Assembly: GCF_019112545.1 (NCBI RefSeq)
Contig: NW_025064906.1
Location: forward strand, 223,765 to 287,764
Direction: 5' to 3'
From: Guyanagaster necrorhizus
Taxonomy: Eukaryota; Basidiomycota; Agaricomycetes; Agaricales; Physalacriaceae
DNA length: 64,000 nucleotides
Shown: positions 11,860 through 24,586 of the stretch, piece after piece
How positions within the stretch are numbered: the stretch's first letter is position 1
How the letters are laid out: each line of letters begins with the position of its first letter
Program-made: the position numbers and the translations under genes
Notes under the pieces: model-generated
Databases searched by the model: none
Seen by the model: the letters and a program-made list of their open reading frames with translations, nothing else
What the model was told of the DNA's origin: nothing

Positions 11860-14800
11860 TGATCAGCTTTCATTTGCTGTTTTGGGTGTATCCACCCTTT
11901 TAGCAAGGCCAAGGCTACTGGATTCAGAGATTCTTTTATGGCTTGTAACACTCAGACAGCTGTGCTTGGCTTCCTCCATCTGATGGTTTTGATTTTTCTT
12001 GGTATGGAGTGCTCTTCCTTTGGGTACTCCACTGCTTGCTTGGGCTGGGACTTTCCTGCAGGGGCTCCATGCCATGTGGATCATTTCATCCTTGGTTCTA
12101 GAAGCAACACTTGTGGTATAGGCTCTATTTTTTTCTATTGTTCTTCTTCAGCTTTAGGTGAAATAATAAATCATATCTTATTGAGCATCACTTGCTCTGT
12201 TTGGCTTTCTAAAGCATTTGAGTTTTTTTGTGTATGGTTTTCTTTTTTGAGCAGCAAGTATTTGTTTCTGGTACCTATAGAAATAGTTTTAGTAGATACA
12301 GTGTCTGGTTTGGAATGTGCTAATTTAATATCATCTGCTTTGGTCAAAAAAGTGTCTAAAACTTGCCCATGCATATATTGAGAGGTTACTTGTCAAAATC
12401 CTCCTGGAATTTGGTTCTTCCTTCTTTTCTTTTCTCATCTTTAATAGCTTGGTCCAATTCTTCCTGTGCTTTTTGACTGGCCATTTCTCTCTGGTACATC
12501 TGACTCAATTGCTTCCATTCATCATCTGAAAACTTCATTTTATGAATATTTCATGAGGCAGGAGACTGACTGCTTAACATAATGTTCAGGGTGGATCTTT
12601 GAGGCCAAGGTTTGCAGGATTTCAGGCAGGCATGAGATAAGTGCTCTTTCTCTCTGCAATTGAAGCATTTTCCTTCCTTTCAAAGTGCATCTATATTCAT
12701 CAGCTGCTCTTGGCCACCATACACAGTTTCTGTTTCTGTTCTCTTGTTGCTCATAGTCATTCCTTTTGAAGCTGACCTGCTAGCAACAGCTTTTCCTCTA
12801 CTTATAGTGGCTTTTGCTTTCTCATGACCAAGAGTGTTGACTCAATAATTGTAGTCCATCTTCAAAATCTTTCTTTTCCACTCATTATAAGTGGAGGAAA
12901 AATCATTATCCCTATGGACAATGGTATTGTGAAGATTGGACCAGACCACATTTTTGATCTGCTCCAACATGGCTTTGTGATTGCACATCTTCTCAGCCTG
13001 ATATGCTAACTCTTTGAATTCTTGAAAGAATTTCTTGGCATCAGTGAAGTTGGCCTATTGTAAGATATGCCACTTGGTGGCATGAACCTTTTGTTCTGTG
13101 TCTAGCTTGAATCATCATTGTATAGCTTCTTTGAATTGTGGATAGGAGAGGTACCTCTACCATCCTGTAGTTGGATCATAAAAGTACTGTTTCTGTAAGC
13201 TCTACTATTCTTGTGCTGTGTCTTCAAATCAGATTGTACAGAATATTACTTGGTGAGGGCTGAACCTGGTGGGGCTTATAGAGAAGTAGGTGCTGTACAC
13301 CTTGAAATATGCTTTGCATTGTTAAAAAAAGTGTTAAGTCCAGACTTTCTCCTTTGAATAGTACTAGCTCATAGGCTATAGTCAGCTTTAAATTTCTCCA
13401 GAGCTCTGTTACATGCATGCCACTGGCCTTCATGTCATCTCAACCAACTACAGATCCAATCACAGAAACCCACCAGACTCTGGCCACTCCCTATTATCTA
13501 TTAATTTTATTTTCACCATTATCATTTCACATCTATATTCCACATTGTAATATCTAGACCCTGAACTTAGTAGTGAATATTGACATTGGAACCTAATGAA
13601 ACCTGACTCAGAATTAGCTACCATTAGTATATAAAGTCATGTATAACTATTATAACTACTCAGTTCAAATATCAACTTGGATAGCCATACACTTTGTACT
13701 CACTTCAACTCCTCTCTATCTCATCTGTTGGATTCCACTCCAAAGGATATTTCTCTTTGCTTCTCTGATAGAACTCCATTCTGTCCATCTAAATCCTTAG
13801 GCTCCAACTCAAGGGTAATGTTGCCAATAGCTTCATTGATGCCCACACACTCCACTGGTCTCTGCATATGCACTCAAACCCACTTGATTAGCACATTTCT
13901 AACAGGCTTTATAGTTTTAGGCTCTCACAGAGGTGGAGTGTTGGGCAGTGGAAGCAGCAGCATTGATGGTAGAGCTGGCTTTTTGAGTCTAAGCAAGGAC
14001 CACAGCCTTCAGTCATGCTAAGAATGGTCTGGTGGTTCTTCATAGAGTGGAGAAAATAGTACTACTGGCTCTTCTCTCTCTTTTTCTTTGCCAGAGGGTG
14101 CCAATAGAGCTAAAGGTCCAGCATTTTCAGGCCCTGCTCCAGCAAATAGATGGATGGGTGTGGCTGAGACTTGCTAAGAAGTCTGCCAGAAAGGATTTTA
14201 GCTTCTCCAACTGCTTAGGCTGTTTTCTGCTGATGATAGTCATTCAAATGCATAGTAAGAGGAAGGAAATGGAGACTCCTAGTGCCTCTTAGCACTTTGT
14301 ACTACTTCTACTACTCTAGTTTCTGCCCATGCTTTGTCCACTAGATCTCTGGTGTGCTTCAGCAGTGCAAGATATCAGAGTCCTTTGCTGATGTCTGATC
14401 AGTGGGTATCTGCCATTTGCTGCTCTCTGAGCTGCTGGTAATGTCCAGGCAGATTCTTCTGCCACATAGGTTTGCCAGTTGAGAATGTATTCATATCCTC
14501 TTTCTGGCTTATATAGGTCCATAGTTCCTGATTCAACAGACTGGGGTTTGCTCTCTCTAAGGCTGTATGCATTGACTCTGAGAATGATCTGACCAATGTT
14601 CTGCTCTTGGATTGAGAGGCTTCAGAGCATGCTGGCTGTGAGACTGGACTTGTTCACCTACCTAGAGTAAAGCCTGGATAGAGCTTCTGGCATATGCTCT
14701 TGATAGTAATTAGCAGTGGAGATGACCATGTTTCTGGTTGGAGGTCAGCTTGTATAGCTGTCATCCCCTCATACTGACTCTCCCTCATCAGAGGTGGCCA

Positions 14801-15000
14801 GTTAGATGACAAGAGAGAGAGATTCCACTCCTTCTCTTCTATTTTATACACTTCTGGATCCTGGAGATTGAATGATATAATCTGTGCTACTGGTGTCTGT
14901 AGGTTCTGGGGCCAATGGCTGAATGATGATGCTCTTCTGACTTGGGAGTGCACAGGGTGCTGATTGAAGAGCTTGACAGAGGAGATCCACTCTTTATCAG
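11860..15000 (-). pseudogene. Element A' gag, disrupted and split by a solo LTR
   Basis: Gag-like coding on the minus strand in two parts. The N-terminal part lies at about 13,905-15,000, with open segments at 14,654-14,953 and 14,399-14,596. The C-terminal part lies at about 11,860-13,406. A CCHC knuckle of exact spacing C-x2-C-x4-H-x4-C is encoded at 12,626-12,667. An open frame reported at 13,224-13,433 runs across the solo-LTR border and is not a natural protein end. Several stops interrupt both parts. Confidence 0.65.
13407..13904 (+). repeat. Solo LTR of the element D family, inserted in A' gag
   Basis: Exactly 498 bp, the length of both D LTRs, and similar along its whole length to them but in the opposite orientation. 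It starts TGTTACATGC and ends TCTAACA. Flanking 5-mers are AGCTC and GGCTT, which become identical (GGCTC) if one G-to-A and one C-to-T change are reversed. No internal sequence remains, as expected after LTR-LTR recombination. Confidence 0.85.
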
Positions 15001-15202
15001 CTCTGCCACTCTTTCAGTTCTCTCCTTCTTCTTTTTTATTCCCTTGGTAACCATAGGTTATAGTATCTGATAATTCTGATTACTGTGATGAACAGGCAAG
15101 CATCTGTGATAGATGTGGTGACAATGTTTCCAAGCACAGATTTCATATGCTAATTCTTGGCAAAGTGCTGTTGGACTGAGGCATATAAAGTCTTAAGCTA
15201 AT

Positions 15203-15833
15203 TGTTAGACTTTCACTAACACTCACAAATATCTTGCACCACTTCTGCTGGAGTCTGATTCTGGATTCTGAGTTTGAGTCTGATTTTGATATAAAAGTAC
15301 AATGAGAATAATAAGATAGACAATAAGGATGTTACAAATAGGAATGAAGAAGTATAGCTGATAGAGATAGTCTGCTGTTGGAGGCAAGAGTATTCACACC
15401 AGATAATCAGAGAGTTTAGCAGATGTATTAAAACTTAGCTCAAGACTGGGGTACATCAGTATGTACTACTGCTTTAAATACTGTCTGAAGAATTTTATGC
15501 CCTATAGATGACTATTATCTGCTTTCCATGTTCTCTGCTCATTGTCTGGAATAACAATGACTGTGCTCTTGCTTTTGTTTGTCATTGTCACTCTGCTATA
15601 CCATTGCTATAGTAAGTTTTTCATATGCCACAGTTTCTATTGTATTCAAGATGTGAGATAGTGATGATTACTGCATTGTTCCTTGTCATCTTATTGTGCA
15701 TCAATAAATAAGGCATAGTCATAGTGTCATCATGTCTTCATCATCTTTTGTAAGATTGGCCTGGGGTTGGGATTGATAAGTATCTGCTTACTAAGCATCA
15801 GCAGATTATGATTTAAAGACAAAAATCATAACA
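15203..15833 (-). repeat. 5' LTR of element A'
   Basis: About 631 bp. In its own orientation it begins TGTTATGATT and ends CTAACA. It is the partner of 7,516-8,124. Differences include a short insertion near 15,230 and many transitions. Confidence 0.85.
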
Positions 15834-16560
15834 ATAGTTCTGCAAACAAGCAAATTTTTCAGCATCAGAAAGAGAAAGCTATGTCACATCACTAGATGAT
15901 CATTCAGTCTGAAACAAAGCTTTAGCACTATGACCTTTGTAGCCAATGAAGCAGTACAATTTCTATTTGATAATATCATTGGTCTCAGCCAAATCTACAG
16001 TCACATCAGCACAGCCAGAAATAAGATGTCATCTGTTGGAACATGTATATGCAGCAAAGAACTGTGAAAGACAGAGTGTATCTCATGCTGTTTGAGTCCA
16101 AGAGGTAGCTCCACTTTAAAGGAATCATTGCCAAAATCATGGACTAGTTGATATGAGCCAATAAATTTTGGGGTCAGCTTCTGAGCTAGATCTTTTGGGA
16201 GTATTAAATGTTGTGTTGAGATATATGCTAAGTTGCCTGTGGCAAAAGGAGACAATTGATAGCAATGGTTGGTGTCTCTAGTCTGTTTGACTCATGCAGC
16301 TAGAATAGAGTTATATGTGGCAAAGACAGTATGCTTGATCCATAGAGCAAACTCATGGACTCCAGAGTAGATATTATTCATTGGCATTATCCACACAACA
16401 GAGCAGAGCACTTGGCCATAATTCACATAGAATGGTGTAAGACTACCAAACTCCCTGATACAAAAAGGATATGTCTGCTCTTGCAAATTCTTTTATAATC
16501 ACAAGGGGGAAATCCAGCAGTTCAGAGCAGATCCAATAGAATCCACCTGGAGCAAATGGC
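15834..16560 (-). pseudogene. Element C integrase C-terminus and start of chromodomain
   Basis: Two open minus-strand segments, 16,292-16,486 and 16,001-16,255, encode the late integrase region of a gypsy element. They include the L-P-K-D-L-A-Q-K-L-T-P-K-F-I-G-type linker and the I-H-S-V-F-H-S-S-L-L motif found before chromodomains. A weak chromodomain-like sequence continues to 15,834, where A' interrupts it. The family differs from A/A'/B. Its gag may be the block at 21,100-23,822, but this link is inferred only from strand and order. Confidence 0.65.
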
Positions 16561-18784
16561 TCATTGGTAGAACAAGCTCTGGCATCTGCTCTTGTGGGCT
16601 GATGAGCAGGATACAAGCAGAATGTGAAAGAAATAAGAGAGATAATAAGAATTGCTCTAAGCTGTCTGCTTATATGATACTAGGCTCAAAGGCTTCTAGG
16701 TATGCTTATGGCTTTGGCTTGTAGGAGACTAGCAGAATTTAATTCCTTAGCTTTGTACCATAAAAGTTGATCTCTATTTTATCTATAAGATTACCCTTTA
16801 AATACTGAGACCCTAAAGGTCCATCCTTTTATCAGCTATAGCTCCTATGAGCATCTAGAGCATCTCCTTTTTGACCTTCATCCAACTCAGACCAGCATAG
16901 TACTACTATTCTGCTCTGCAGATCCACTATTCATGAGTGAATCAGCTACATCTTCTATATCTGGTGTCTCATCAAATAGCTTTATAAGGCTATCTGTGTT
17001 TGATTTATTTTTGATCAGATAAAGCATCCACCATATGCATGCTCCAGCTGATATGCATCTGCTCCTAAATGCTAAGGTTGCTCATCAGATGCAAAGAAGA
17101 AGTGGACAGCAGAAAGCCCTCTGTCATCATCTTGTGGGTTGTTGATTGCATAGTGGATCTCTGGAAAGATAGTATCAGTGCTCCATTGCTTGAGCCATAG
17201 TGGGAAAAGTGGTTTCTCATTTTGAAGGTGAAATGATGCCTACTGCTCAGCTCTCTTGATGCTCTGGCAGATTTAAAGCCAGAAAAACTGAAATTTAGTG
17301 CTGATGTGCTTGGTAACAGCTAAGTGACTAAGAGAGGCAAATGAGGAATGAACTCTCAAATACCAACATCTAACCACTCAATACACAATCACCAAATACA
17401 GTTGAGGTCAGTTGTTTCAAGTATGATAGAAGCACTCTCACAGTCTTAAGTAAAATCAAAGAAACAGTCAATAAAGACAGTTATTCAACTCTATCTTGCT
17501 TTCAAAGATGCAATACTCATGAGAGTAGTTTATAGAAATGTTTAAGTATAATTAGGACTTAGAATCAACACCATATTGCGCTCCAAATCAACTTAGAATA
17601 TTCTAAAATCCAATGAACTCTGAAACCCAAATACTAAGTCTATCAAGCACTTAGGCTTGACTAGCTGCACTCTTGGCTGGCTAGCAGTCCTCAAAACCAA
17701 AGAACTTGTATTCTGATGCCAAAACCCTTATAGTTTGGAATCCAAATTAATCTGAAACCCAAAATGCAGTTATTATTCCAATCCAATCCTCTCTAAGTGA
17801 TAAAGCAACTTAAATAAATCACTAAGTCAAAGCAGAACTCAAAATCCATTGTCTCAGAGACTAGCTACAGTAGGCTAGAAGGCCTGAATGCAGGGGTGGG
17901 TCGCTTGCTTGCTATTTCCCCCCCATTCCCTTCTTTTATACATCAACAACAGGTACAAAATCTATAAATAAGGCATTCAAAATAGTATTTCTCCTGTTTT
18001 AAAGTGGAATCATACCATTATCTCAGAATGGCAGCACTCCTGGACTCCCCTAGGCTTGCTCAGACCCACCTGGCCACTGCACAGCTTTATTTTAAGCCTA
18101 CAGTGCCTGTGGGTACCTAACTCCTTTCTGTCTACTCAGAGTTTTAATTGTCTGAGTTATTCTTAGTAGCTTGATTGATCAGGCCTGGTCAAGCCCGGTC
18201 AACTGGTCCTATCCACTCTATTCCTCTCAATTCTAAGTCCCTTAGGTCACCTGATATCTAGAAAATTTAGACTTAGGCATTTGAGTCAAAACTCAGAGTG
18301 CTAGCCACAGATCATTGGATCTCTCTTCTTACTACTCCTGAATGATGCTGTCTTTACTCAATACTCCACAACTGGCTATGGTATTACCTCTAGCTATCTT
18401 AGAATATACTTGTTTTAGTGGCATGTAGAATTGGCCCTATTTGAGATATCATTTCTAAGTCTAACTTGGACTTAGTATTTTCCAAGGTGTGATGCAGAAC
18501 TTTTCTAAGTTCAAACCTGACTTAGGACTTTTATCCTTAGGCTATGTTATTTTACAAAGTCCCTTTTGGACTTATTATTGGTGACTAGCATGACTATCAG
18601 CTTAGAGCCTCAGCCATAGTTCTCTACTAGCTAATGATTCTCAGTTACTAGCATATTCTAGTGTGTTATGCAGAATTTGCAAATTATAGGGCTGGACATA
18701 TAGTCTGCATATCACTGGCTGAATGGTGGCATTATTTAATTGGATCAGTCCAGACCTTTGAAATCTAGACCAATCATCAAAACC
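16561..18784. other. CpG-poor repeat-derived stretch, not resolved
   Basis: No convincing coding sequence on either strand. The part 17,340-18,720 has many copies of the word ACTTAG or its complement CTAAGT, especially 18,230-18,560, and a C-rich run near 17,918. Composition is that of the surrounding retrotransposon debris, so it is probably an LTR or non-coding part of an unidentified element. Three of the very few CpGs of the left part lie here (17,579, 17,902, 18,196). Confidence 0.4.
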
Positions 18785-21040
18785 TCTGATACTTTTGAAT
18801 ATCACAGAAGCTGAACCAATGACAAGCTCAGTGAGTTACAGAATTATCTGAATATAACTATATGCTGCACCACAAAGCTGGTACAGCCAACAAGAAGGCA
18901 GATCTGCTCAGCAGAAGGGCAGACCACAACCAAGGAGGAGATGACAACAAGGAGGTCATGATTCTGAAGCTGGAGCACTTCTGTATGATGATCATGCCAA
19001 CAGAAGAAGAGATTCATGAGCACATCAAGAGTGCCACATGAGACACCCACAAATGGGACCAGCAGATTGCTCCATCACTCAATCACAAGCAAGAAATAAA
19101 GAAGGAGAAAGGAATAATCCATTATAACAGGTAAATCTACATTTCTAAGAATCAGACACTTTGTGGTGAAATAATTGCCACCTGCTATAACCATGCAACT
19201 GCTGGACATCCAGGGATTGCCAAGATGAAGGAACTGGTCCTACAGAAATACTAGTGGCCCAAGATAGGCTAAGATATAGAATGATATGTCAAAGTCTGTG
19301 AGACTTGCTAATGAGACAAGTCTTCAACACAACTATGGGCTGCACCACTCCACTCAAATAAGATCTCATCATCACCATAGACCCACATTTCAGTGGATAT
19401 GATCACCAGATTGCCAGACTGTACTAGCTATAATGCAATCCTTGTCATAGTTGATTGCTTCTCCAAAGCAATCATATCAGTCATATGCTCTACTGAGCTG
19501 ACCTCTGAAGGATGGGCAAAGATCTTATACAATGAGGTGTATGCCAAATATGGCATACCCTAAGTTGCCATTTCAGACAGGGGCCCACAATTCATATCCA
19601 AGTTCTTGGATGACTTATACCAACTCCTGAACATCAAACAGAATGCTTCAACTGCATATCACCCTCAAACAGATGGACAAATCAAATAGGCAAATCAAGA
19701 GATAGAGAAATATCTCTGCCTCTTCATCAACTATTGACAGGATGACTGGGTGAAATGGTTGGTGCTTGCCACCTTCTAACATAACAATCACATCCATTCA
19801 GCCACAGGCAAAATCCCATTCTTTATCAATTATGGGTGACATCTTCACATCACCCAATCCAAATGCACACACACTTTGACACCCACATCCTCTGATTTTA
19901 CCATAACCATAATGAAAATCCACACTGAAACAAAGGCTGCCCTTGAAAAAACCACAGCCTCAATAAAGAAACAGTATGACAAACATTGCTGTACAGCTTA
20001 TGAGTATTCAGTTAATGATAAAGTCTGACTGGATACAACAAATCTGCACCTCTCCCATTCAAAGCACAAGCTAACTGACAAGCAGACCAGACCATTTCTC
20101 ATGCTGGTCAAAATCAGCATCTCTGCCTACAAATTATGTCTTTTAGTCACCTGAAAAATACACAACATCTTTAACAAGATACTGCTAATGCTTTACATTG
20201 CACTGGCATTTCCCAACTAAGAATGACCATCTCTGCCTCCACCTGACTTGATTGATGATAAAGAACATTATAAAATCAACTAAGTATTGGACCATAAATT
20301 ATGAAAAATCAAGACTAAAGGTGGCAGTATGATGACAACAGTTGACTACCTGGTCAGTTGAAAGGGCTATAGACCAGAATCAAATCAATGGATAAACAAA
20401 CAACATATAGATGCAGAGGATGCAATACATGAATACAACCAGAGGTATTGACCAATTTAATAGTTAATATCTTTATGAATCTTATAAGAAGAAGAGTAGG
20501 TTATCTGCTCTGGGACACCCAGACTTATCTCTAAATTAGCCATTGGGATGATGGTCTTAAGGAGGAGATAATATTATGATTTTTCCTCATTTTTATCTTT
20601 TATTCAAGAGACTGACTCCTATCTTTGCTTAGTCAGAGTGCTTAGCCAGTGCTTAGGACCATAGGATCAGGCTTAGTCATCACAACAATGCCTAGTTGGT
20701 CATTGTCCTTTGATGTGATAGTTACCACTTGACAACAGACAATACTTTTTTGTAGGTAGCTTAACAATACTGGATAAAACACTCTATAATGCCAGGACAC
20801 ACAATTAGGTAGTTATATCTTTAGATGAATGATGACTAGTATATAAGTAGTGTAGCTCTCACTGTAGTATCTCCAGCTTCAAGCTAAAGTTTATTCTTCA
20901 CCATCTTATCTCAAGCCAATTGCAAGGTCTTGCAACATATAGACAAACAGACACATATAGTGGACTCTGACATGACTGCCTGAATGCAAAGCAGCATCAG
21001 TTTATCATGTGTTTCAGTCACATGTTATTTGGGCTTAACA
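18785..21040 (+). mobile_element. Element B: 5'-truncated gypsy remnant (RNase H end, integrase, LTR)
   Basis: Plus-strand translation from about 18,785 follows the end of RNase H and the whole integrase of element A, position by position. The HHCC motif is near 19,180-19,330. The integrase core near 19,390-19,720 includes a D-R-G-P-Q-F segment, and the linker runs to about 20,440. A purine tract and an LTR follow. Upstream gag, protease and RT and the 5' LTR are missing. Stops are frequent. The open segment 18,844-19,050 on the other strand is a shadow. Confidence 0.75.
20572..21040 (+). repeat. 3' LTR of element B
   Basis: About 469 bp from TATTATGATTTTTC to CTTAACA. It shares the TATA-containing block (20,838-20,880) with the LTR of A. 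Confidence 0.7.
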
Positions 21041-21099
21041 CCTATTAGACTAATCCAAGCTGTCAGGCTTTTCTGCACTGAGTCTTGGGTATTTAGTGT

Positions 21100-23822
21100 C
21101 TTTCTATGGCCACCACTTTGACCTCCATTCATGGAGATGAACAGATATGGCTTCTGTTAAACTTCTCTCAACACTGACCAGTTCAGAGATCTTGTCTCCC
21201 AACTCAAATCCATTGTCAGTGTCATATTTGCAAGCTGATCCACAGGCAGAATCACATGCATCATCTATACAATACTCTGTGAAATAGGTGAATGCAAGAT
21301 TCAAGAGTTCATGTATCCTTATACTATTTAGCTGTAGGTTAAATTGTATGCCAGTCTCACTTGCTAATTAGATCACCCTATCAGCTTCCTTGAGAGCTAT
21401 CCAGATGCTAGCAGATGAAAGACCAGGAGGGCTTGAGCACTTGCCAGAGATCTGCCTATCTGAGCATTCTCTGGAATTGTGTCTAGTCTTACCACAATAA
21501 AAACATCACCCTTCAGCTAAGTATTCTGCTTTCTCCTTCTTGGATAGAGTCTTCTCACTCCAAGGCTTTTTCTTCTAGTAGGAGTTATCCTAGTTCCAGT
21601 ACCTTGAATCAGCAATAGCATGAGATCAAATTTTGCATGCATCTTGCATTGGATTCATTCTTGCAGATTTTGGGAAATTATCATACTTGGTGCAAGGCAC
21701 ATTATTGTACTTGCTGTTCTTAGTAGCAGAATTAGTATGCAAGTTGCTTGCATGATGATTATGCTCATAATTGTGATGCTGAGTTTCTTCTATACTGATC
21801 TGAGTAATTTCAATAATCTCAGCCATATTAAAAATCTCATCTCATGAATTAATTTCTTGATGGTATCCTTATATAAGTAGCTTCATCTGAATGGTCTGAT
21901 AGAGCCCATGTCAAAGCTTAATGACTTGAGTTCACTCAGATTCATCCCTCCACATCCTAAACTGACTTCATAGTTCAAATGCATAATCTCAGACATATCC
22001 AGGATCTTGAAAGCACTTTGCAATCTTGTGACAGATTTTAGTATGATAATCACATGAAAAACATCAATTGAACAATTCATCATAGAAACATATAAGCATT
22101 CAGTCCTTGTAATCTGCACTAACATTCTGAACAAAAAATCAATATGCTTCTTTCTTCAAGAAGCAAGTGACATAAAATACCTCATCATGGTGAAATACCC
22201 CAGCTGCCTTCAAGTATTGTGCAGCTTCTTAAATGAACATTGTCAAGGCTTCAGGGTCTAAACTAACACCATACAATATGAGAGGTATAGGGTGATCATT
22301 CTTAGCCTATTTACAATATTTTTTTATCCTTGTAAGGCATCTTAGAATCAGCCACAATATTATCAGAGTCATCCACTTCACTATCAGATGATGATTAGTC
22401 TGAGGAATCACTATCTGAAGGGTCCAGATCTCCCATCATGGCTTTGTCAAGAGTCTGACCCAGAAAGCTGGTCAGTGCAACTTGGTCTAGTGCATAAGCT
22501 GGATCTAAGTGGCTGCTACTGACTATGAGTGTGATCACAGTGGGATTTATACATATTGAATGTAGAGCAGCATCAACTATATGCCATGTTTGAGCTCTAT
22601 ATAAAGATGATTGTCTGTCAATCATAGGAATTGCAGTGTAATTGAATACAGATCTATTTTCTGATACTACTGATTGAGCAGGAAAAATATGATAAGTGTT
22701 CAAATTAGCCTCTTCTATGATCTCAACTGTATACCTATGTTGTTCAGGCATTGTCTCAGCAGTGGCTAGTACATCTGAGACTTCAGAGCTAGGCTCAGCA
22801 GACTTGTTTGTAGTGTTGTTGTTAGCAGCAACACTCTCACCATTTGAGTGTGAGTGTTAGTGTAAATGAGCAGCAGCCTCTTCTAGTAATAGATGTTGTA
22901 CTTCAGCCGATTTATTTTGAAAAGCCTCCCAAAAATTGAAGGCACATTGCTGGCTGTCAATGTTAAAGTCCTTCACATTGAGTTCTGGCAACATGACCAG
23001 TTTATTTCAGTAGTCAACAAACTTGCCTTTATTCTGAGATGGGCCTGGAATAGGAGACAGAGAGGTCATCAGTTGATTGGCCAAACTTATAGCCTGCCTA
23101 CATCTGTCTAATATTTTCTTGGCCTTGTCAGAAATTAAAGTCTCAGCCTGTTAAATAGTGCTCAATTGCACAGATGTAAGTTCTAGACATTCACAAGGAT
23201 TTTTATCATTTACAACAGCAAATCTATTATGCGATAGAGTAAGTATGCCATCAGCACTACTGATAGCTAAGGATATGCTCATCCTATGATGAGGCAGTCT
23301 TCCAACCACTGTTGTCCAATTACCCTCTTCCTGGATATTATCCCCAGTCTGGATCAGATCACTATGCTTTACTGGCATTACAGAGACACCCTTCTGGTGA
23401 CCTGTATCAGAAGCAATCTCAAAAGGAGGCTGCATTGCTGTGACATTCAGCATATAGTGTCCAGCCTCAGCATCTTGACCTATACCCACTCCAGAGTGGT
23501 CAACACTGTTGTCTCCAGTTGACAGCTCATTGGCAGGACTCTGATTTGCTGTGGCATGCTCATCAGCATTGCCATCAATATGTTCTCCATCAAGCACCAT
23601 GCTGTCTAAGGGCAAAGAAGAAAGGTCAGACAGAGATTCAGAAAATGATGGCTCACCCTGTAAATTTTTCAGAGCATGACAAGTGGTCTGAGTTAGGCTC
23701 ATAGACCAGTCATCTGATGTTGTGATGTTCTCTGCACTGCAGAGGTTGTGGATCAAGCCAGACATCATAATAGTATAAAGAAGCAAAGATAGAAACAGAG
23801 AGAAAGGAAGAGAGAAAAGCAA
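21100..23822 (-). pseudogene. Element C gag-like region, disrupted
   Basis: Minus-strand coding with long open pieces. The piece 23,151-23,822 (223 codons) starts with a hydrophobic stretch and turns acidic and Ser/Thr-rich. Others are 22,395-22,751 (118 codons), 21,883-22,134 and 21,104-21,304. A CCHC knuckle of spacing C-x2-C-x4-H-x4-C is encoded at 21,464-21,505, which identifies it as gag rather than a host gene. A TGA sits one codon before the first Cys. Element B follows directly at 21,040, so pol has been displaced or lost. The long first ORF is not a recognised domain. Confidence 0.6.
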
Positions 23823-23971
23823 AGAGATTTTTTTTGATGGTTATTGTCAAGGTTGTTCTAGTTGATCAGGCTAAAGAGTTCCTTGTGACAGCATCCACCA
23901 AGACTGTTGTTGATATACTTGATGTGATAGGCAAAGAGGCAAAGTGGTAGTCAAGTTATTATGTAACAGAA

Positions 23972-24469
23972 TGTTAGGAACATGCTAATTGAGTGGGCTT
24001 GAGTGCATGCATGGAGTCCGGCGGAGTGCATGGGTGTCAACGAAGCTATTGGCAATGTCACCCTTGAGTCAGAGCCCAAGGATCTGGATGGATGGAACAG
24101 AGTTCCATCAGGGAAGTGAACAGGAATATCCTTCGGAGCGGAATCTGACAGATGAGATAGGGAGGAGTTGAGATGAGTGCGAAGTGTAGATGGCTTATCC
24201 AAGTTGATATTCAAACTGAGTAGTTACAATGATATACATGGCTTTATATACTAATGGTAGCTAATTCTGAGTCAGGTTCCATTGGGTTCTAGTGTCAATA
24301 TTCGCTACCAAGTTTGAGGTCTAGATATTACAATGTGAAATACGAATGTAAAATGATAATAGTGAAATGAAATTAGTAGGTAATGGGAAGTGGCCAGAGT
24401 CTGGTGGATAGCATGATTGGAATCGTGGTTGGTTTAGGTGATGTGAAAGCCGGCAGCATGTGCATAACA
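23972..24469 (-). repeat. 3' LTR of element D
   Basis: 498 bp. In element orientation it starts TGTTATGCAC and ends TCCTAACA. It pairs with 31,454-31,951. Open frames seen in it (for example 23,951-24,214) are not genes. Confidence 0.93.
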
Positions 24470-24484
24470 GTATTCCCCCCTTAG
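24470..24484 (-). promoter_or_regulatory. Polypurine tract of element D
   Basis: On the minus strand a run of A and G with six consecutive G lies next to the 3' LTR, the expected primer for plus-strand synthesis. Confidence 0.65.
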
Positions 24485-24586
24485 CATTCTTGCCCTCAAG
24501 AGTGCAGATCCCAATGGCCGGTGGGGCCACATGGAAGATTGTTGGTAGCTGTGGGAGTTTTGTAGCTTGAACTGAAACTACTATCT

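Larger units (their letters stand above)
7516..15833 (-). mobile_element. Element A': gypsy retrotransposon with two LTRs, minus strand
   Basis: Bounded by related direct repeats at 7,516-8,124 and 15,203-15,833. The internal part encodes gag (right) to integrase (left) on the minus strand. Flanking 5-mers are ATAAT on the left and ATAGT on the right, a target-site duplication with one transition. A solo LTR of the D family interrupts gag at 13,407-13,904. The two LTRs differ by many transitions and a few indels, so the insertion is old. It lies in the chromodomain-coding part of element C. Confidence 0.85.

Noticed and set aside
1..23900. Reading TGA as Trp (alternative code) to rescue the transposon frames
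   Set aside because: TAA, TAG and frameshifts are also present, catalytic residues are lost by transitions, and host genes in the same window use TGA as stop.
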